A stretch of 64,000 nucleotides of DNA from Candidatus Thiovulum stygium (GCA_021582295.1 CP091137.1:1568001-1632000), one strand, 5' to 3'; numbered from the stretch's first letter, positions 54,183 to 63,872 are shown. Made by a program: numbers and translations. Notes: generated from the letters alone by a model not told the origin.

Positions 54183-57149
54183 TTATTCCAAACTATCTAA
54201 CTGTTTTAATAATTTCAAAGTTTCTAAACTTACCGTTGTAACTCGTTTTAAAAGAGAAACTACCTCATCACGATAATCTATAAATTTATAATTATCAAAC
54301 AGTTTTGCCACGGTAGGATCTCCAATTTTTTTCTCTTTGTATCCATCAATTACCCATTCAATCGCTGAACGATTTCCTAATTTATACTCGAGAGCCTCTT
54401 TTGGAAAAAACTCCACAAATCTCTTTGATTTAAAAATCTCATAATCGATATCACCAAAATTTATCTCATATTCTGAAGCTGTTTCAAAATTTAGGTGCAA
54501 ATCTAAAAGTTTTTTACCAATTTCAGCAAAACTATTAAACTCATTATAAAATGGTATTCGAGGCAAATCCTGTTTTAAATTTATCTCATATTCAGTTCTA
54601 TATTTAGGATAATGTAAAACAGCATAAATATAATTAAATATATCTATCTTCTCTATCTCATTCTGATTATAATATTTCCGAAATTCATTCAAACTGAATT
54701 GAGTTATATTTTCAACTTTTTCACCATTTTCATAAATCCAAAATGGAAAAGTTTGAGTAGCTCTTCTTCCTAAAATAACAATTAGTCTAAATAAAATGAA
54801 GATTGCTAGAAATGGAAAAGGACTTAGCATAATCTGAATGTTAAACCAATCACCAAATTTTCACTTTCAGCTTTTGGAAAAATTTTAGGTTGAAGATAAA
54901 TAGAATGAGTAATTATTTCTGAAAAATATGTATTCTTTTTTACAAAAGGTCTGTAAATAGCTGAATAAATTCTATCTTTTGAGAAAGTCAATATTTTTTC
55001 ATTTTTTACATAATTTTCAAGAAATAGATGTAAATTTAATAGTTGGTTCAGTCGCATAAACAAATTCGTGAATATCTTTTTTATTTGGATTTGCTTTCCA
55101 AAGTTCTATATATCTATTATATTCTTTTATAAAATAGTTAATCTTATTTGATAGATTCTCTTTTGAAAAATCATAAACCCATTCATCTCGATTTGTAGAA
55201 ACTCCAAGTGAATAAGTTGTAAAAATAGAATCGATTGTTTTGCCAAGTTTATTCTCTTTACTTCCCATTGGCAAAAAAGTATTCCAATCATTATCAGTTT
55301 GATTTAACCAATTGTTTCTATTATCAGGAATAATTTGAACCCAATCAATATTTTGAAAATTATCTCTATTAGCAGAAAGCCACTTTAACTTATTTTCACC
55401 AGTTTCAAGCTCATCAAAAGGGTTAAAATAGAAAATTTTACAAAGATCCTTTGATTCTCGCTTGATTAAAAAGAGAATTGCGACACCAGTTTGAATACCA
55501 AAAACATTATTTCGAGTTCCGCTAAGTTTTGGATTTTTGCGAACATTTCCGCCCAAATCTAAAATATAAATTTCGGTAAATTCATCAAATAGAGTTTTAC
55601 GAAAACCATCAAAAGTTTTACTATCAATAAAAGATGAATTTGTAACAAAAGAGATAACTCCTTTTTTACCGATTCGGTCGGTTGCCCAGCGATAAAAACG
55701 AGAATACATGTCATAAACTTTTGTTTTTTGTGCGGTTGAGTTTTTAACATAAGTATCTTTTATTCGCTTGTCGATATATTTATACTCGCGATTTTTATTA
55801 TTGTCATTTTCATTTTGCTGATTTGCATTATAAGGGGGATTGCCAATAATAACGGTGAAATTGCTATTTTCTTGTCGTTCAATTCGTTCGAAGTTTTCTT
55901 CAGAAAAATTCAATTCAGTTTGACCAATTCGATTTTTAGTCAAATCAAGAGTATCAACGAAAGCAATATTTTCAAATTCGCGATATTTTTTAGTTTTTTG
56001 CTGATAAATATATTCAAGATTTAAGTTTGCAATATAATATGGCAAAATCGAGATTTCATTTGCAAAAAGTTCAGAATTATATTTTCTGATGAGGTCGTTT
56101 GTTGGCAAATGGTTCATAATTTGAGTTAAAAAAGTGCCAGTGCCAGTTGCGGGATCAAGAATATTGACATTTTCACTTGCCAAACTCTTTTGAAAATATT
56201 TATATAATATCTGATCTGTGGTATTAATCATAAAATCAACAATACTTAAAGGGGTATAAACGATACCGAGTTTATCGGCTCGTTTAGGATTATAAGCCTG
56301 ATAGAAGTTTTCATAGAGTGAATTTAAAAAACTCTGCTTTTCGCGATAATTAGAAATATCAGCAGAAAGAGATTTAATGGCATCATAATAGTAACGAATT
56401 GAATTAAAAAGGTTTCGTTTCTCATTTCTGTCAAAAAGTGAATTTTCAAGTTCATTTAGAGATTTTGCAATATTATTATGCAAATGAAATTCACTCTCTG
56501 AAAATATAACTCTAAAGATATCTTCAGTCAAAATATGTTGAATCAACATTTCGTAAATATCAGATTTTGAAATATTAGGATCTATTGAATGTTTGCAAAT
56601 TAACTCAAAATTATAAAAACTGGCTTTAAATTTAGAGTTAAGTTTTTCAGCTTGAGCAATTTTTTCACGAATAAGTTCAATAATTTTTGGAACATCAATT
56701 TTAAAGAGCTGAAGAGCTTTTCTGAATTCGCTAATTTCGGGCTTTTCATAACTGAAAAAGGCATTTAAAAGATTCTCAAGATCTATACTTTTAAATATAT
56801 CAATATCAAAAATAGTTTTACCATTTTGAATTAGAACAGCACGACGAGAATCTTCAAAAATAATATTAGAGTTTGGATAACCTTTTTTTAATTTTTTGAC
56901 AATTTCATCATCGAGATCATCATTTTCATCTTTAGCTTCCCAGAAACCAATATTAAAACGAAATTGATCTTTAATAGTGCCATCAGGAATATTTTTAGAG
57001 TCAAAAGGCAATTCAGCCACAAGAGTGAAATTTTTTTCGTGAGCAAAACTGTCGAGCAAATTTTCAAAAGCTTTACGAATAGATTTTTCGTTTTGCGAAT
57101 AAAATTTAAGTTCTTCAAGTTTTTTATAGTATTTAGTTAAATTATTCAT
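54183..57149 (-). pseudogene. Type ISP/IIG restriction-modification enzyme, broken
   Basis: The first 710 codons (57149-55017) hold a nuclease-like start (KFYSQNEKSIRKAFENLLDS) and a gamma-type N6-adenine methyltransferase: LGIVYTPLSIVDFMI, NILDPATGTGTFL (AdoMet motif) and VIIGNPPYNANQQ (catalytic motif). The target-recognition part is split over two more frames (YVKNEKILTFSKDRIYSAIY, then ATQTFPFWIYENGEKVENIT, ending SLETLKLLKQLDSLE). At least two frameshifts, near 55020 and 54840, separate them. The methyltransferase half could still be made, without sequence recognition. Confidence 0.85.
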
Positions 57150-57198
57150 ATTTGTTTTTAATTTGTTACCTCATCAGAAATTAAGGGGAAGTTTTGAG

Positions 57199-57348
57199 TT
57201 AAGCTACGAGACTTTTTAAATATTCATATTGTGTTTTTAAAACAAATATATTTTTATCATCAGCTTTTATAATTATTAGCATACTAGCTCCATAACCTGT
57301 AACAGCTTTAATTTCTCGAATATGCAGACTTTTCAGATTTATTCCTTT
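57199..57348 (-). pseudogene. Possible small gene remnant
   Basis: An open frame without a clear start reads INLKSLHIREIKAVTGYGAS, then MLIIIKADDKNIFVLKTQYE. It sits upstream of the restriction gene on the same strand. No family is recognised; the rest of 57150-57434 shows only the leader of the next cassette. Confidence 0.3.
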
Positions 57349-57434
57349 TCAATTCTTTAGTTTCGTAGTAATTATATTATTTTCGAACCTCATTTAAGTT
57401 TTGATAAAATAAAAACAAAAAGGATAAATCTCAA

Positions 57435-57683
57435 ATGGATAAAATGGAAAATCAATCGCAACCTGAAGAAAATTTAGTGAAAAAAACTTGTAGAGAATTA
57501 GGAATTACTCAAAAAGAGTTAGCGGAGAAAATAGGGATAACAAAAGAATCTTTATCGAGATGGAATAACGGTCATAAAATGCCAAAAAGTATAGAAATAC
57601 TTTTAGAATCATTATTAAAAATTAAACAAATGGATAGAATAGAATCTGAATTGATTTTTTTAAAAATAGACTTGACAAATTAA
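57435..57683 (+). CDS. Small XRE-type regulator (cassette B)
   Basis: 82 residues: a shared head (ENLVKKTCRELGITQKELAE) then a different second half, KIGITKESLSRWNNGHKMPK. This is a single helix-turn-helix whose recognition helix (KESLSRW) differs from those at 15903 and 58594. Upstream bases 57394-57434 and the first ~95 coding bases are nearly identical to those of the regulator at 58594. The -35 box of the next gene lies within its last codons. Confidence 0.85.
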   Translation: MDKMENQSQPEENLVKKTCRELGITQKELAEKIGITKESLSRWNNGHKMPKSIEILLESLLKIKQMDRIESELIFLKIDLTN

Positions 57684-57701
57684 CTGTTAATCAATTATAA
57701 T
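57672..57701 (+). promoter_or_regulatory. Promoter and candidate operator of the KilA-N gene
   Basis: Consensus TTGACA (57672-57677) and TATAAT (57696-57701), spacing 18. The spacer contains the perfect inverted repeat ATTAAC-T-GTTAAT (57679-57691), well placed for a repressor. Confidence 0.65.
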
Positions 57702-57774
57702 AGCTTTGTTTGAAAGAAAATAACCACCCTAAAAGCTATTTTCTCTCATATCATTTATAAATTAAAGGCATAAA

Positions 57775-58506
57775 ATGAACAGAAGCATTTTATCAAAAAC
57801 TTTTCAAAATAATGAATTCTTTTTTGAAAATCTTAATGGTCAAGTATATTTAAATGCAACAAAAACAGCTAAAGTTTTCAATAAACGACTTGATAACTGG
57901 AGAGCTAGTAACGAAACTAGCGAATATATCGAGATTTTAACCCGTTCCCTTAATATCAGTGAGCGAGATTTAATCGTAGTTCGTCAAGGTGGAAAACCTC
58001 AAGAACAAGGAACTTGGTTGCATCCAAAATTAGTCATCTTTTTTGCAAGATGGGTATCTCCAGAATTTGCAGTTTGGTGCGATATGACAATTGAAGAGAT
58101 TTTAAAATCTAAACCTCATCAAACCGTTCAAGTTCAAAACGAAACTTTTGATATCAAACTTTACACTCAACAAAGTAGAGAAATGATCGAATTAACTCAA
58201 CTCATAAATTCTCAAAATAGTAAAACTTTATATTATTTAGATAATTTATATAAAAGTTTGAACATTCAATCACCTCTCGAATTGCTAAAAATAAATCTCG
58301 AAAACTATTATTTTATTCCTACAGAATTAGGTAATTTTATAAATGCTTCACCAGTTGAAACCAATAAAATTCTCGAATTTAAAGGGTTTCAAACTAAACA
58401 AAATGGAATTTGGGTTTTAACTGAAAAAGGTCGTGATTTCGCTATCGAAGTTCAAAATGGTAGTTTTCTTCAAATTAAATGGAAGCTTAAAGCAATTTCT
58501 GAATAA
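57775..58506 (+). CDS. KilA-N antirepressor-like protein with shared C-terminal domain (cassette B)
   Basis: Residues 1-~115 are a KilA-N domain: NGQVYLNATKTAKVFNKRLD, NWRASNETSEYIEIL, then VVRQGGKPQEQGTWLHPKLV, IFFARWVSPEFAVWCDMTIE. KilA-N is a DNA-binding domain of phage and large-virus regulators. The last ~125 residues are identical or nearly so to those of the protein at 58929 and closely like those at 16259 and 32771. Promoter at 57672. No phage genes are near. Confidence 0.85.
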   Translation: MNRSILSKTFQNNEFFFENLNGQVYLNATKTAKVFNKRLDNWRASNETSEYIEILTRSLNISERDLIVVRQGGKPQEQGTWLHPKLVIFFARWVSPEFAVWCDMTIEEILKSKPHQTVQVQNETFDIKLYTQQSREMIELTQLINSQNSKTLYYLDNLYKSLNIQSPLELLKINLENYYFIPTELGNFINASPVETNKILEFKGFQTKQNGIWVLTEKGRDFAIEVQNGSFLQIKWKLKAISE

Positions 58507-58535
58507 ATTGATTTTCGATGAGGTTTTTGAATTTA
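58141..58535. repeat. ~395-bp direct repeat, copy 1 (3' constant arm)
   Basis: Covers the common C-terminal domain and the end of cassette B. Matches 59304-59698 at almost every base (a visible difference is GCTATC versus GCGATC near the 3' end). It runs on through the stop to GATTTTCGATGAGGTTTTTG. Confidence 0.92.
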
Positions 58536-58593
58536 ACCCGAATATTCATTACTTAAGTTTTGATAAAATAAAAACAAAAAGGATAAATCTCAA

Positions 58594-58845
58594 ATGGAAA
58601 ATCAATCGCAACCTGAAGAAAATTTAGTGAAAAAAACTTGTCGAGAATTAGGAATCACTCAAAAAGAGTTAGCGGAGAGATTGGGTTATGGATACAGCAC
58701 AATAAAAGCTGTTGCTAGTAACGGAATAATTTCAGAATCTATAAAAAAAGCTATAGAACTTTTATTAATTAATAAAAAATTAGAAAATGAATTATATAGT
58801 GCTACTGAATTTAAATCAAAATTAAAAGCCTTTATTTCAGATTAA
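58594..58845 (+). CDS. Small XRE-type regulator (cassette C)
   Basis: 83 residues with the same head (ENLVKKTCRELGITQKELAE) and a third kind of second half: RLGYGYSTIKAVASNGIISE. The leader from 58553 and the first ~85 coding bases copy those of cassette B. It presumably binds a different operator. The next gene starts 83 bases on. Confidence 0.85.
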   Translation: MENQSQPEENLVKKTCRELGITQKELAERLGYGYSTIKAVASNGIISESIKKAIELLLINKKLENELYSATEFKSKLKAFISD

Positions 58846-58870
58846 AAGACTAGCTGTCATACTAAATATC

Positions 58871-58900
58871 TTGACAAAAGGCTATATATAATACTATAAT
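58871..58900 (+). promoter_or_regulatory. Promoter of the second Bro-N gene
   Basis: TTGACA (58871-58876) and TATAAT (58895-58900), spacing 18, the same layout as in cassette B. No clean inverted repeat was found in the spacer. Confidence 0.6.
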
Positions 58901-58928
58901 TTCTAAAATTTAATTTTAGTGATTTTAT

Positions 58929-59669
58929 ATGAATTTAATAGATAAACACTTTTCTCCTAATGAAAAAATTAGGATTTTTATTTTAAAAGGACAAGAATGG
59001 TTTGTTGCCAACGATATTGCCTCTCTTCTTAAATACAAACGAGAACGAGATGCTATTTCTCAACATTGTAAAAATGCCGTTTCATTCGATAGTTTAATCA
59101 ATAGCGGTGATATACCGCTATTTGGTTTACACCCAAAAACAAAATTAATTCTTGAACCTGATGTTTGGCGACTAATAATAAAGTCAGAAATGCCAGAAGC
59201 TGAAAAAATAGAAAAATGGATAATGGAAGAAGTTCTTCCGTCAATTCGTAAAACGGGTTCGTATTCAATTTCACAACAAACTCCAGAAAAATCTCATCAA
59301 ACCGAAACTTTTGATATCAAACTTTACACTCAACAAAGTAGAGAAATGATCGAATTAACTCAACTCATAAATTCTCAAAATAGTAAAACTTTATATTATT
59401 TAGATAATTTATATAAAAGTTTGAACATTCAATCACCTCTCGAATTGCTAAAAATAAATCTCGAAAACTATTATTTTATTCCTACAGAATTAGGTAATTT
59501 TATAAATGCTTCACCAGTTGAAACCAATAAAATTCTCGAATTTAAAGGGTTTCAAACTAAACAAAATGGAATTTGGGTTTTAACTGAAAAAGGTCGTGAT
59601 TTCGCGATCGAAGTTCAAAATGGTAGTTTTCTTCAAATTAAATGGAAGCTTAAAGCAATTTCTGAATAA
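58929..59669 (+). CDS. Bro-N antirepressor-like protein with shared C-terminal domain (cassette C)
   Basis: Residues 1-~115 form a Bro-N domain (FILKGQEWFVANDIASLLKY, then FGLHPKTKLILEPDVWRLII, KSEMPEAEKIEKWIMEEVLP, SIRKTGSYS). The closing SIRKTG motif is shared with the protein at 16259, but the head is otherwise different. The rest is the common C-terminal domain, essentially identical to the one in cassette B. The gene ends 11 bases before an inverted motif pair (59680-59709) that separates it from the convergent HepT gene. Confidence 0.85.
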   Translation: MNLIDKHFSPNEKIRIFILKGQEWFVANDIASLLKYKRERDAISQHCKNAVSFDSLINSGDIPLFGLHPKTKLILEPDVWRLIIKSEMPEAEKIEKWIMEEVLPSIRKTGSYSISQQTPEKSHQTETFDIKLYTQQSREMIELTQLINSQNSKTLYYLDNLYKSLNIQSPLELLKINLENYYFIPTELGNFINASPVETNKILEFKGFQTKQNGIWVLTEKGRDFAIEVQNGSFLQIKWKLKAISE

Positions 59670-59698
59670 ATTGATTTTCGATGAGGTTTTTGAATTTA
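59304..59698. repeat. ~395-bp direct repeat, copy 2 (3' constant arm)
   Basis: Copy of 58141-58535. The identity ends shortly after GAGGTTTTTGAATTTAA: copy 1 goes on to an ACCCGAATATT palindrome remnant, copy 2 to TTACCTCATC. Confidence 0.92.
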
Positions 59699-59709
59699 AT
59701 TACCTCATC
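59680..59709. terminator. Inverted pair of the GATGAGGT motif between convergent genes
   Basis: GATGAGGT (59680-59687) and ACCTCATC (59702-59709) form an 8-bp stem with a 14-base T-rich loop, placed between the stops of the Bro-N gene and hepT. Likely a bidirectional terminator. Confidence 0.6.
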
Positions 59710-60157
59710 AAATCAAGCTTCTATCTTTTAAATAATTCTCTATTTTATATAAAATATTTTCAATTTCTGCAAAAGCATCAATAGAAATTGATATTCCATC
59801 TGCCACCTCTTTTTCATTATTTGGATATTCATGAGTTAATATATTTCTGATATTTCTATATTCTCGCCATTGATTCGCATGTTCTAAAATCTCAAATTTT
59901 TCAAGTTTATCAAGAATATCTATTAATGACATGTTTTCTCGATATTCTCCAAGTTCATTTATAAAAACTTTAAAAAGTTTTTGACCCATTAAATCTTGAA
60001 TTTTTGAAAATCGATATATAAAAGTATCAATAGTTTTGACCTTTTCAAAATCAGTAAAAATAGTTTCATCTATTTTTTGCCACTCTTTTATTTCGTTTAA
60101 AGCACTTTTTGCACGATTCAAATGCAATTTAACTTTATTAATTATATCTATAATCAT
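59708..60157 (-). CDS. hepT: HepT-like HEPN RNase toxin
   Basis: A 149-residue helical protein with the HEPN motif Rx4H in REYRNIRNILTHEYP, preceded by FIYRFSKIQDLMGQKLFK. Together with the nucleotidyltransferase encoded just upstream (4-base overlap) it forms an MntA/HepT toxin-antitoxin pair, in which the antitoxin modifies the toxin near the motif. The upstream position of mntA fits known modules. Toxicity is inferred from the family. Confidence 0.85.
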   Translation of the reverse strand: MIIDIINKVKLHLNRAKSALNEIKEWQKIDETIFTDFEKVKTIDTFIYRFSKIQDLMGQKLFKVFINELGEYRENMSLIDILDKLEKFEILEHANQWREYRNIRNILTHEYPNNEKEVADGISISIDAFAEIENILYKIENYLKDRSLI

Positions 60158-60450
60158 AATTTAATACCCTCCATTAATGCTTTTTTAAAAATTTCTTCAA
60201 ATTGAGTGTTAGAATCTTGAATTACAAGATCAACTTGTCGTTCAATTCCAAAAATTTCAAAATCAGTTAAAATCTTAATTTTATCTTTTAAAGATATTTT
60301 ATTGTCAGTTTTAATAAAAATATCAATATCTCCACCTTTTTTATAATCAAATGCTCTTGAACCAAAAAGATAAATTTCAACTTCTAGCTCATTCACATAT
60401 TTATATATAACATCTTTTATTATTTTAATTTCATAGTTAGATATTCTCAT
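60154..60450 (-). CDS. mntA: MntA-like minimal nucleotidyltransferase antitoxin
   Basis: 98 residues with the nucleotidyltransferase signature LFGSRAFDYKKGGDIDIFIK (GSRA...GDID) and the later acidic residue in RQVDLVIQD. In MNT-HEPN modules such proteins add AMP units to HepT and silence it. Single ATG start. Overlaps hepT by 4 bases, so expression is coupled. Confidence 0.88.
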   Translation of the reverse strand: MRISNYEIKIIKDVIYKYVNELEVEIYLFGSRAFDYKKGGDIDIFIKTDNKISLKDKIKILTDFEIFGIERQVDLVIQDSNTQFEEIFKKALMEGIKL

Positions 60451-60579
60451 ATATTTATTTATTTGCCTTTTAACTAAAAATATCTATACATTGTATCAAA
60501 TCGGGCTTAACTTGTATTCTTAGATAAAATTCTGCTATTAATTAAAAATAAAATAATAAATTTATAAAGAGAAAAATAT

Positions 60580-63207
60580 ATGGCTTATAATCCTAGAGAA
60601 ATAGAAGATAAATTCTATAAAATATGGGAAAATAGAGGCTATTTTGAAGTTGATGGCAACAAAAAAATTCAAAATGGCGAACATTTTTCTATTATGATGC
60701 CTCCGCCAAATGTTACAGGTTCTTTGCATATTGGACATTCGCTAACTTTTACTTTGCAAGATATTGCCGTTCGATATAAACGGATGTCTGGTTTCAGAAC
60801 TCTTTGGCAACCTGGAACTGATCATGCAGGAATTGCTACTCAAAATGTTGTTGAAAAACAGCTTCTCACTCAAGGAATAAAAAAAGAGGAAATTGGTCGC
60901 GATGAATTTTTAAATAGAGTTTGGAAATGGAAAGAGTTTAGCGGTTCAACAATGGTTGGACAACTTCGCAAACTTGGTGTTTCTCCAGCTTGGAGTCGCG
61001 AAAGATTTACAATGGATAAAGGTCTTGAAAAATCAGTTGCAACGGCTTTTACAAAATTATATAAAGATGGCTATATTATTCGTGGAAATTATCTCGTTAA
61101 TTGGTGCACTCACGATGGAGCTTTAAGTGATATCGAAGTTGAATTTGAAGAAAATAAAGGTAAATTATATTATATAAAATATGCAATTTCTGATAAATCT
61201 AGTGATATTATCGTTGCAACAACTCGACCAGAAACTTTTTTCGGTGATACTGCTGTTATGGTAAATCCTAATGATGAACGATATTCTCACCTCATCGGCA
61301 CTGAAGTTATTTTGCCAATTATTAATCGTAAAATTAAAATAATTGCTGATTCGCATGTTGATATTTCATTTGGAACTGGTGCTGTTAAAGTTACTCCAGC
61401 TCATGATTCGAATGATTACGAAGTTGGCAAACGACATAATCTCGAATTTCTTACAATCTTTGATGAAAAAGGTATTTTAAATTCGCATTGTGGTGAATTT
61501 GAAGGTCTCGAAAGACTTGAAGCTCGAAATAAAATTGTCGAAAAATTACGAGAACTTGGCAGACTTGAAAAAATTGAAGATCATATTAATCAAGTAGGAC
61601 ACTGTTATCGCTGTAAAAATATCGTTGAACCTTATATTTCTAAACAGTGGTTTTTGAAAAAAGAGGTTGCAGAAAGTTCAATTAAAAAAATGACAAATGG
61701 CGAATCGCGATTTCACCCTGTTCATTGGATAAATAGTTATAACTCTTGGATGGGCGAATTGCGAGATTGGTGTATTTCTCGCCAACTTTGGTGGGGTCAT
61801 CGAATTCCTGTTTTCACATGTAATAATTGTTCTCACGAATGGGCTTCAGATAGTCCTAAAGATATAAAAATATGTGAAAAATGTGGTTCAGATAATATTT
61901 CTCAAGATAATGATGTTCTCGATACTTGGTTTTCGTCAGCTCTTTGGAATTTTTCAACTCTTGGTTGGGGTCAAAATAAAAACAGTCAATTTAATTTAGA
62001 TGATCTAAAAAATTTTTATCCAAATTCGCTTTTAATAACTGGTTTTGATATTTTATTTTTCTGGGTTGCCCGAATGATTATGATGGGTGAATATTTTTTA
62101 GGCGAATTACCTTTTAAAAATATATATTTACATGCACTTGTTCGCGATGAAAATGGTAACAAAATGAGTAAATCTCGTGGAAATGTTATCGACCCGCTCG
62201 ATATGATTGAAAAATATAGTGCCGATGCTTTACGATTTACTCTTGCAGTTCTTGCCGTTCAAGGTCGAGATATTCGTTTGAGTGAAGAAAAACTTGAATG
62301 GAGTCGTAACTTTACTAATAAAATTCATAATGCTTCAAAATATTTATTGATGAATGGTTCAAATTTTAAAAGTTTAGATGAGGTTCAAATCGAAACTCCA
62401 CTTGGAAAATATATGCTTAGTAGATTAAATTTAGCAATTATAGAAACTCGTGAATATCTTGATAGTTATAGATTTAATGATGGAGCTACAACTATTTATA
62501 GATTTTTATGGAATGAATTTTGCGATTGGGGTATCGAATTATCAAAAGCTGAAAAAAGTTCTATTAATGAACTCGGAGCTATATATTTAGAATCGATGAA
62601 ATTATTACATCCATATATGCCATTTATTACTGAAATGATAAGTTCAGAATTAAAAGGTATTGAACTTGAAAATGGCGAATCGATTATGATTTCTAAATAT
62701 CCAATTGCTGAAAAACAAGATTTAAATATCGAAAGTCAGTTTAATAATATTATCGAAAGTATAATTTCTATTCGTCGTCTAAAAGCCACTGTTGATTTAG
62801 CAAATAAAACTAATGATGAGATATTTTTAGAATTTGATAAAAATATAAAAGATAATTTAGATTTAGATTTGGTTGCTCGATATATTTCGAAATTGGCAAA
62901 AGTTGAAAAAGTTCATTTTGTTGATAGTGAAATCGAAAATAGTTTAAGTGATGTTGGAATAGGTGTTAAATCGCAATTACCTCTCGCTTCTATCGATATT
63001 TCGCCGATTCTTGACCGAACAGTTAAACAACGAGATAAGTTATTAAAAGAAAAATCTAAACTCGATTCTATGTTAAATAATGAACGATTTGTAAAAAATG
63101 CTCCTGAAAATATTGTTACAGAAAATCGGACAAATTTAAATCGAATTGCTGAACAACTTATGATTGTTGAAACCGAACTCTCAAAAATTAAAAAATTAAA
63201 AAATTAA
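60580..63207 (+). CDS. valS: Valyl-tRNA synthetase
   Basis: 875 residues. HIGH motif in NVTGSLHIGHSLTFTLQDIA, editing region ATTRPETFFGDTAVMVNPND, KMSKS loop in NGNKMSKSRGNVIDPLDMIE, and the ValS C-terminal coiled coil (RDKLLKEKSKLDSMLNN). It charges tRNA-Val. Zinc-finger-like CNNC and CEKCG lie at residue ~410-430. CGA arginine codons and two motif copies (61289, 62377) mark it as native. Intact over 2.6 kb. Confidence 0.98.
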   Translation: MAYNPREIEDKFYKIWENRGYFEVDGNKKIQNGEHFSIMMPPPNVTGSLHIGHSLTFTLQDIAVRYKRMSGFRTLWQPGTDHAGIATQNVVEKQLLTQGIKKEEIGRDEFLNRVWKWKEFSGSTMVGQLRKLGVSPAWSRERFTMDKGLEKSVATAFTKLYKDGYIIRGNYLVNWCTHDGALSDIEVEFEENKGKLYYIKYAISDKSSDIIVATTRPETFFGDTAVMVNPNDERYSHLIGTEVILPIINRKIKIIADSHVDISFGTGAVKVTPAHDSNDYEVGKRHNLEFLTIFDEKGILNSHCGEFEGLERLEARNKIVEKLRELGRLEKIEDHINQVGHCYRCKNIVEPYISKQWFLKKEVAESSIKKMTNGESRFHPVHWINSYNSWMGELRDWCISRQLWWGHRIPVFTCNNCSHEWASDSPKDIKICEKCGSDNISQDNDVLDTWFSSALWNFSTLGWGQNKNSQFNLDDLKNFYPNSLLITGFDILFFWVARMIMMGEYFLGELPFKNIYLHALVRDENGNKMSKSRGNVIDPLDMIEKYSADALRFTLAVLAVQGRDIRLSEEKLEWSRNFTNKIHNASKYLLMNGSNFKSLDEVQIETPLGKYMLSRLNLAIIETREYLDSYRFNDGATTIYRFLWNEFCDWGIELSKAEKSSINELGAIYLESMKLLHPYMPFITEMISSELKGIELENGESIMISKYPIAEKQDLNIESQFNNIIESIISIRRLKATVDLANKTNDEIFLEFDKNIKDNLDLDLVARYISKLAKVEKVHFVDSEIENSLSDVGIGVKSQLPLASIDISPILDRTVKQRDKLLKEKSKLDSMLNNERFVKNAPENIVTENRTNLNRIAEQLMIVETELSKIKKLKN

Positions 63208-63226
63208 AAAATAGTAGGTTATAAAT

Positions 63227-63796
63227 ATGGTTCTAATGATAGATAATTATGATAGTTTTACTTATAATATCGTGCAATATTGTCTTGAGCTTGGTGCTGA
63301 TTTGAAAGTTGTACGAAATGATGAGATAACCGTAGATGAAATTTGCGAAATGAATCCTGAAAAAATTATTATTTCGCCTGGTCCAGCAACTCCAGACGAT
63401 GCGGGAATTTGTCTCGATGTTGTTCGTGAATTTAGTGATAAAAAAATATTAGGAATTTGTCTCGGACATCAAACAATAGCTCAAGCTTTTGGCGGTGAAA
63501 TTATTCAAGCTAAAAATATGATGCATGGCAAAACTTCAAAGATCGTTGGTGTTAATCATGATTCTGAAATTTTTAGTGAAATTCCTGATGGTTTTCGAGC
63601 AACTCGATATCATTCACTTGTTGTGAAAAAAGATAATTTGCCTTCTAAAATAAAGCCAACTGCTTGGAGTGGAGATGATGGTGAAATTATGGCTCTTGAA
63701 ATTGAAGGATTTGATATTTATGGTGTTCAATTTCATCCAGAATCAATTATGAGTGAATATGGGCATAAACTTTTAGATAATTTTTTAAAGTTATAA
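63227..63796 (+). CDS. trpG: Anthranilate/aminodeoxychorismate synthase glutaminase subunit
   Basis: A class I glutamine amidotransferase of 189 residues: MIDNYDSFTYNIVQYCLELG, ISPGPATPDDAG, the nucleophile in ILGICLGHQTIAQAFGGEII and YGVQFHPESIMSEYG with the His/Glu pair. It supplies ammonia to TrpE or PabB. Neither partner is adjacent, so trpG and pabA cannot be told apart; one protein may serve both. It lies 19 bases after valS. Confidence 0.92.
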   Translation: MVLMIDNYDSFTYNIVQYCLELGADLKVVRNDEITVDEICEMNPEKIIISPGPATPDDAGICLDVVREFSDKKILGICLGHQTIAQAFGGEIIQAKNMMHGKTSKIVGVNHDSEIFSEIPDGFRATRYHSLVVKKDNLPSKIKPTAWSGDDGEIMALEIEGFDIYGVQFHPESIMSEYGHKLLDNFLKL

Positions 63797-63843
63797 ACTT
63801 TTTTACCATCTACCTATTTTAAAAAAGGCTAAGTTTTAATTTA

Positions 63844-63872
63844 TAAGATATATACTAAAAATATATATCTTA
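63844..63872. terminator. Hairpin between convergent trpG and the edge gene
   Basis: TAAGATATATA (63844-63854) pairs perfectly with TATATATCTTA (63862-63872), followed by a T-rich tract. AT-only stem, so of modest strength, but well placed between convergent genes. Confidence 0.55.
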
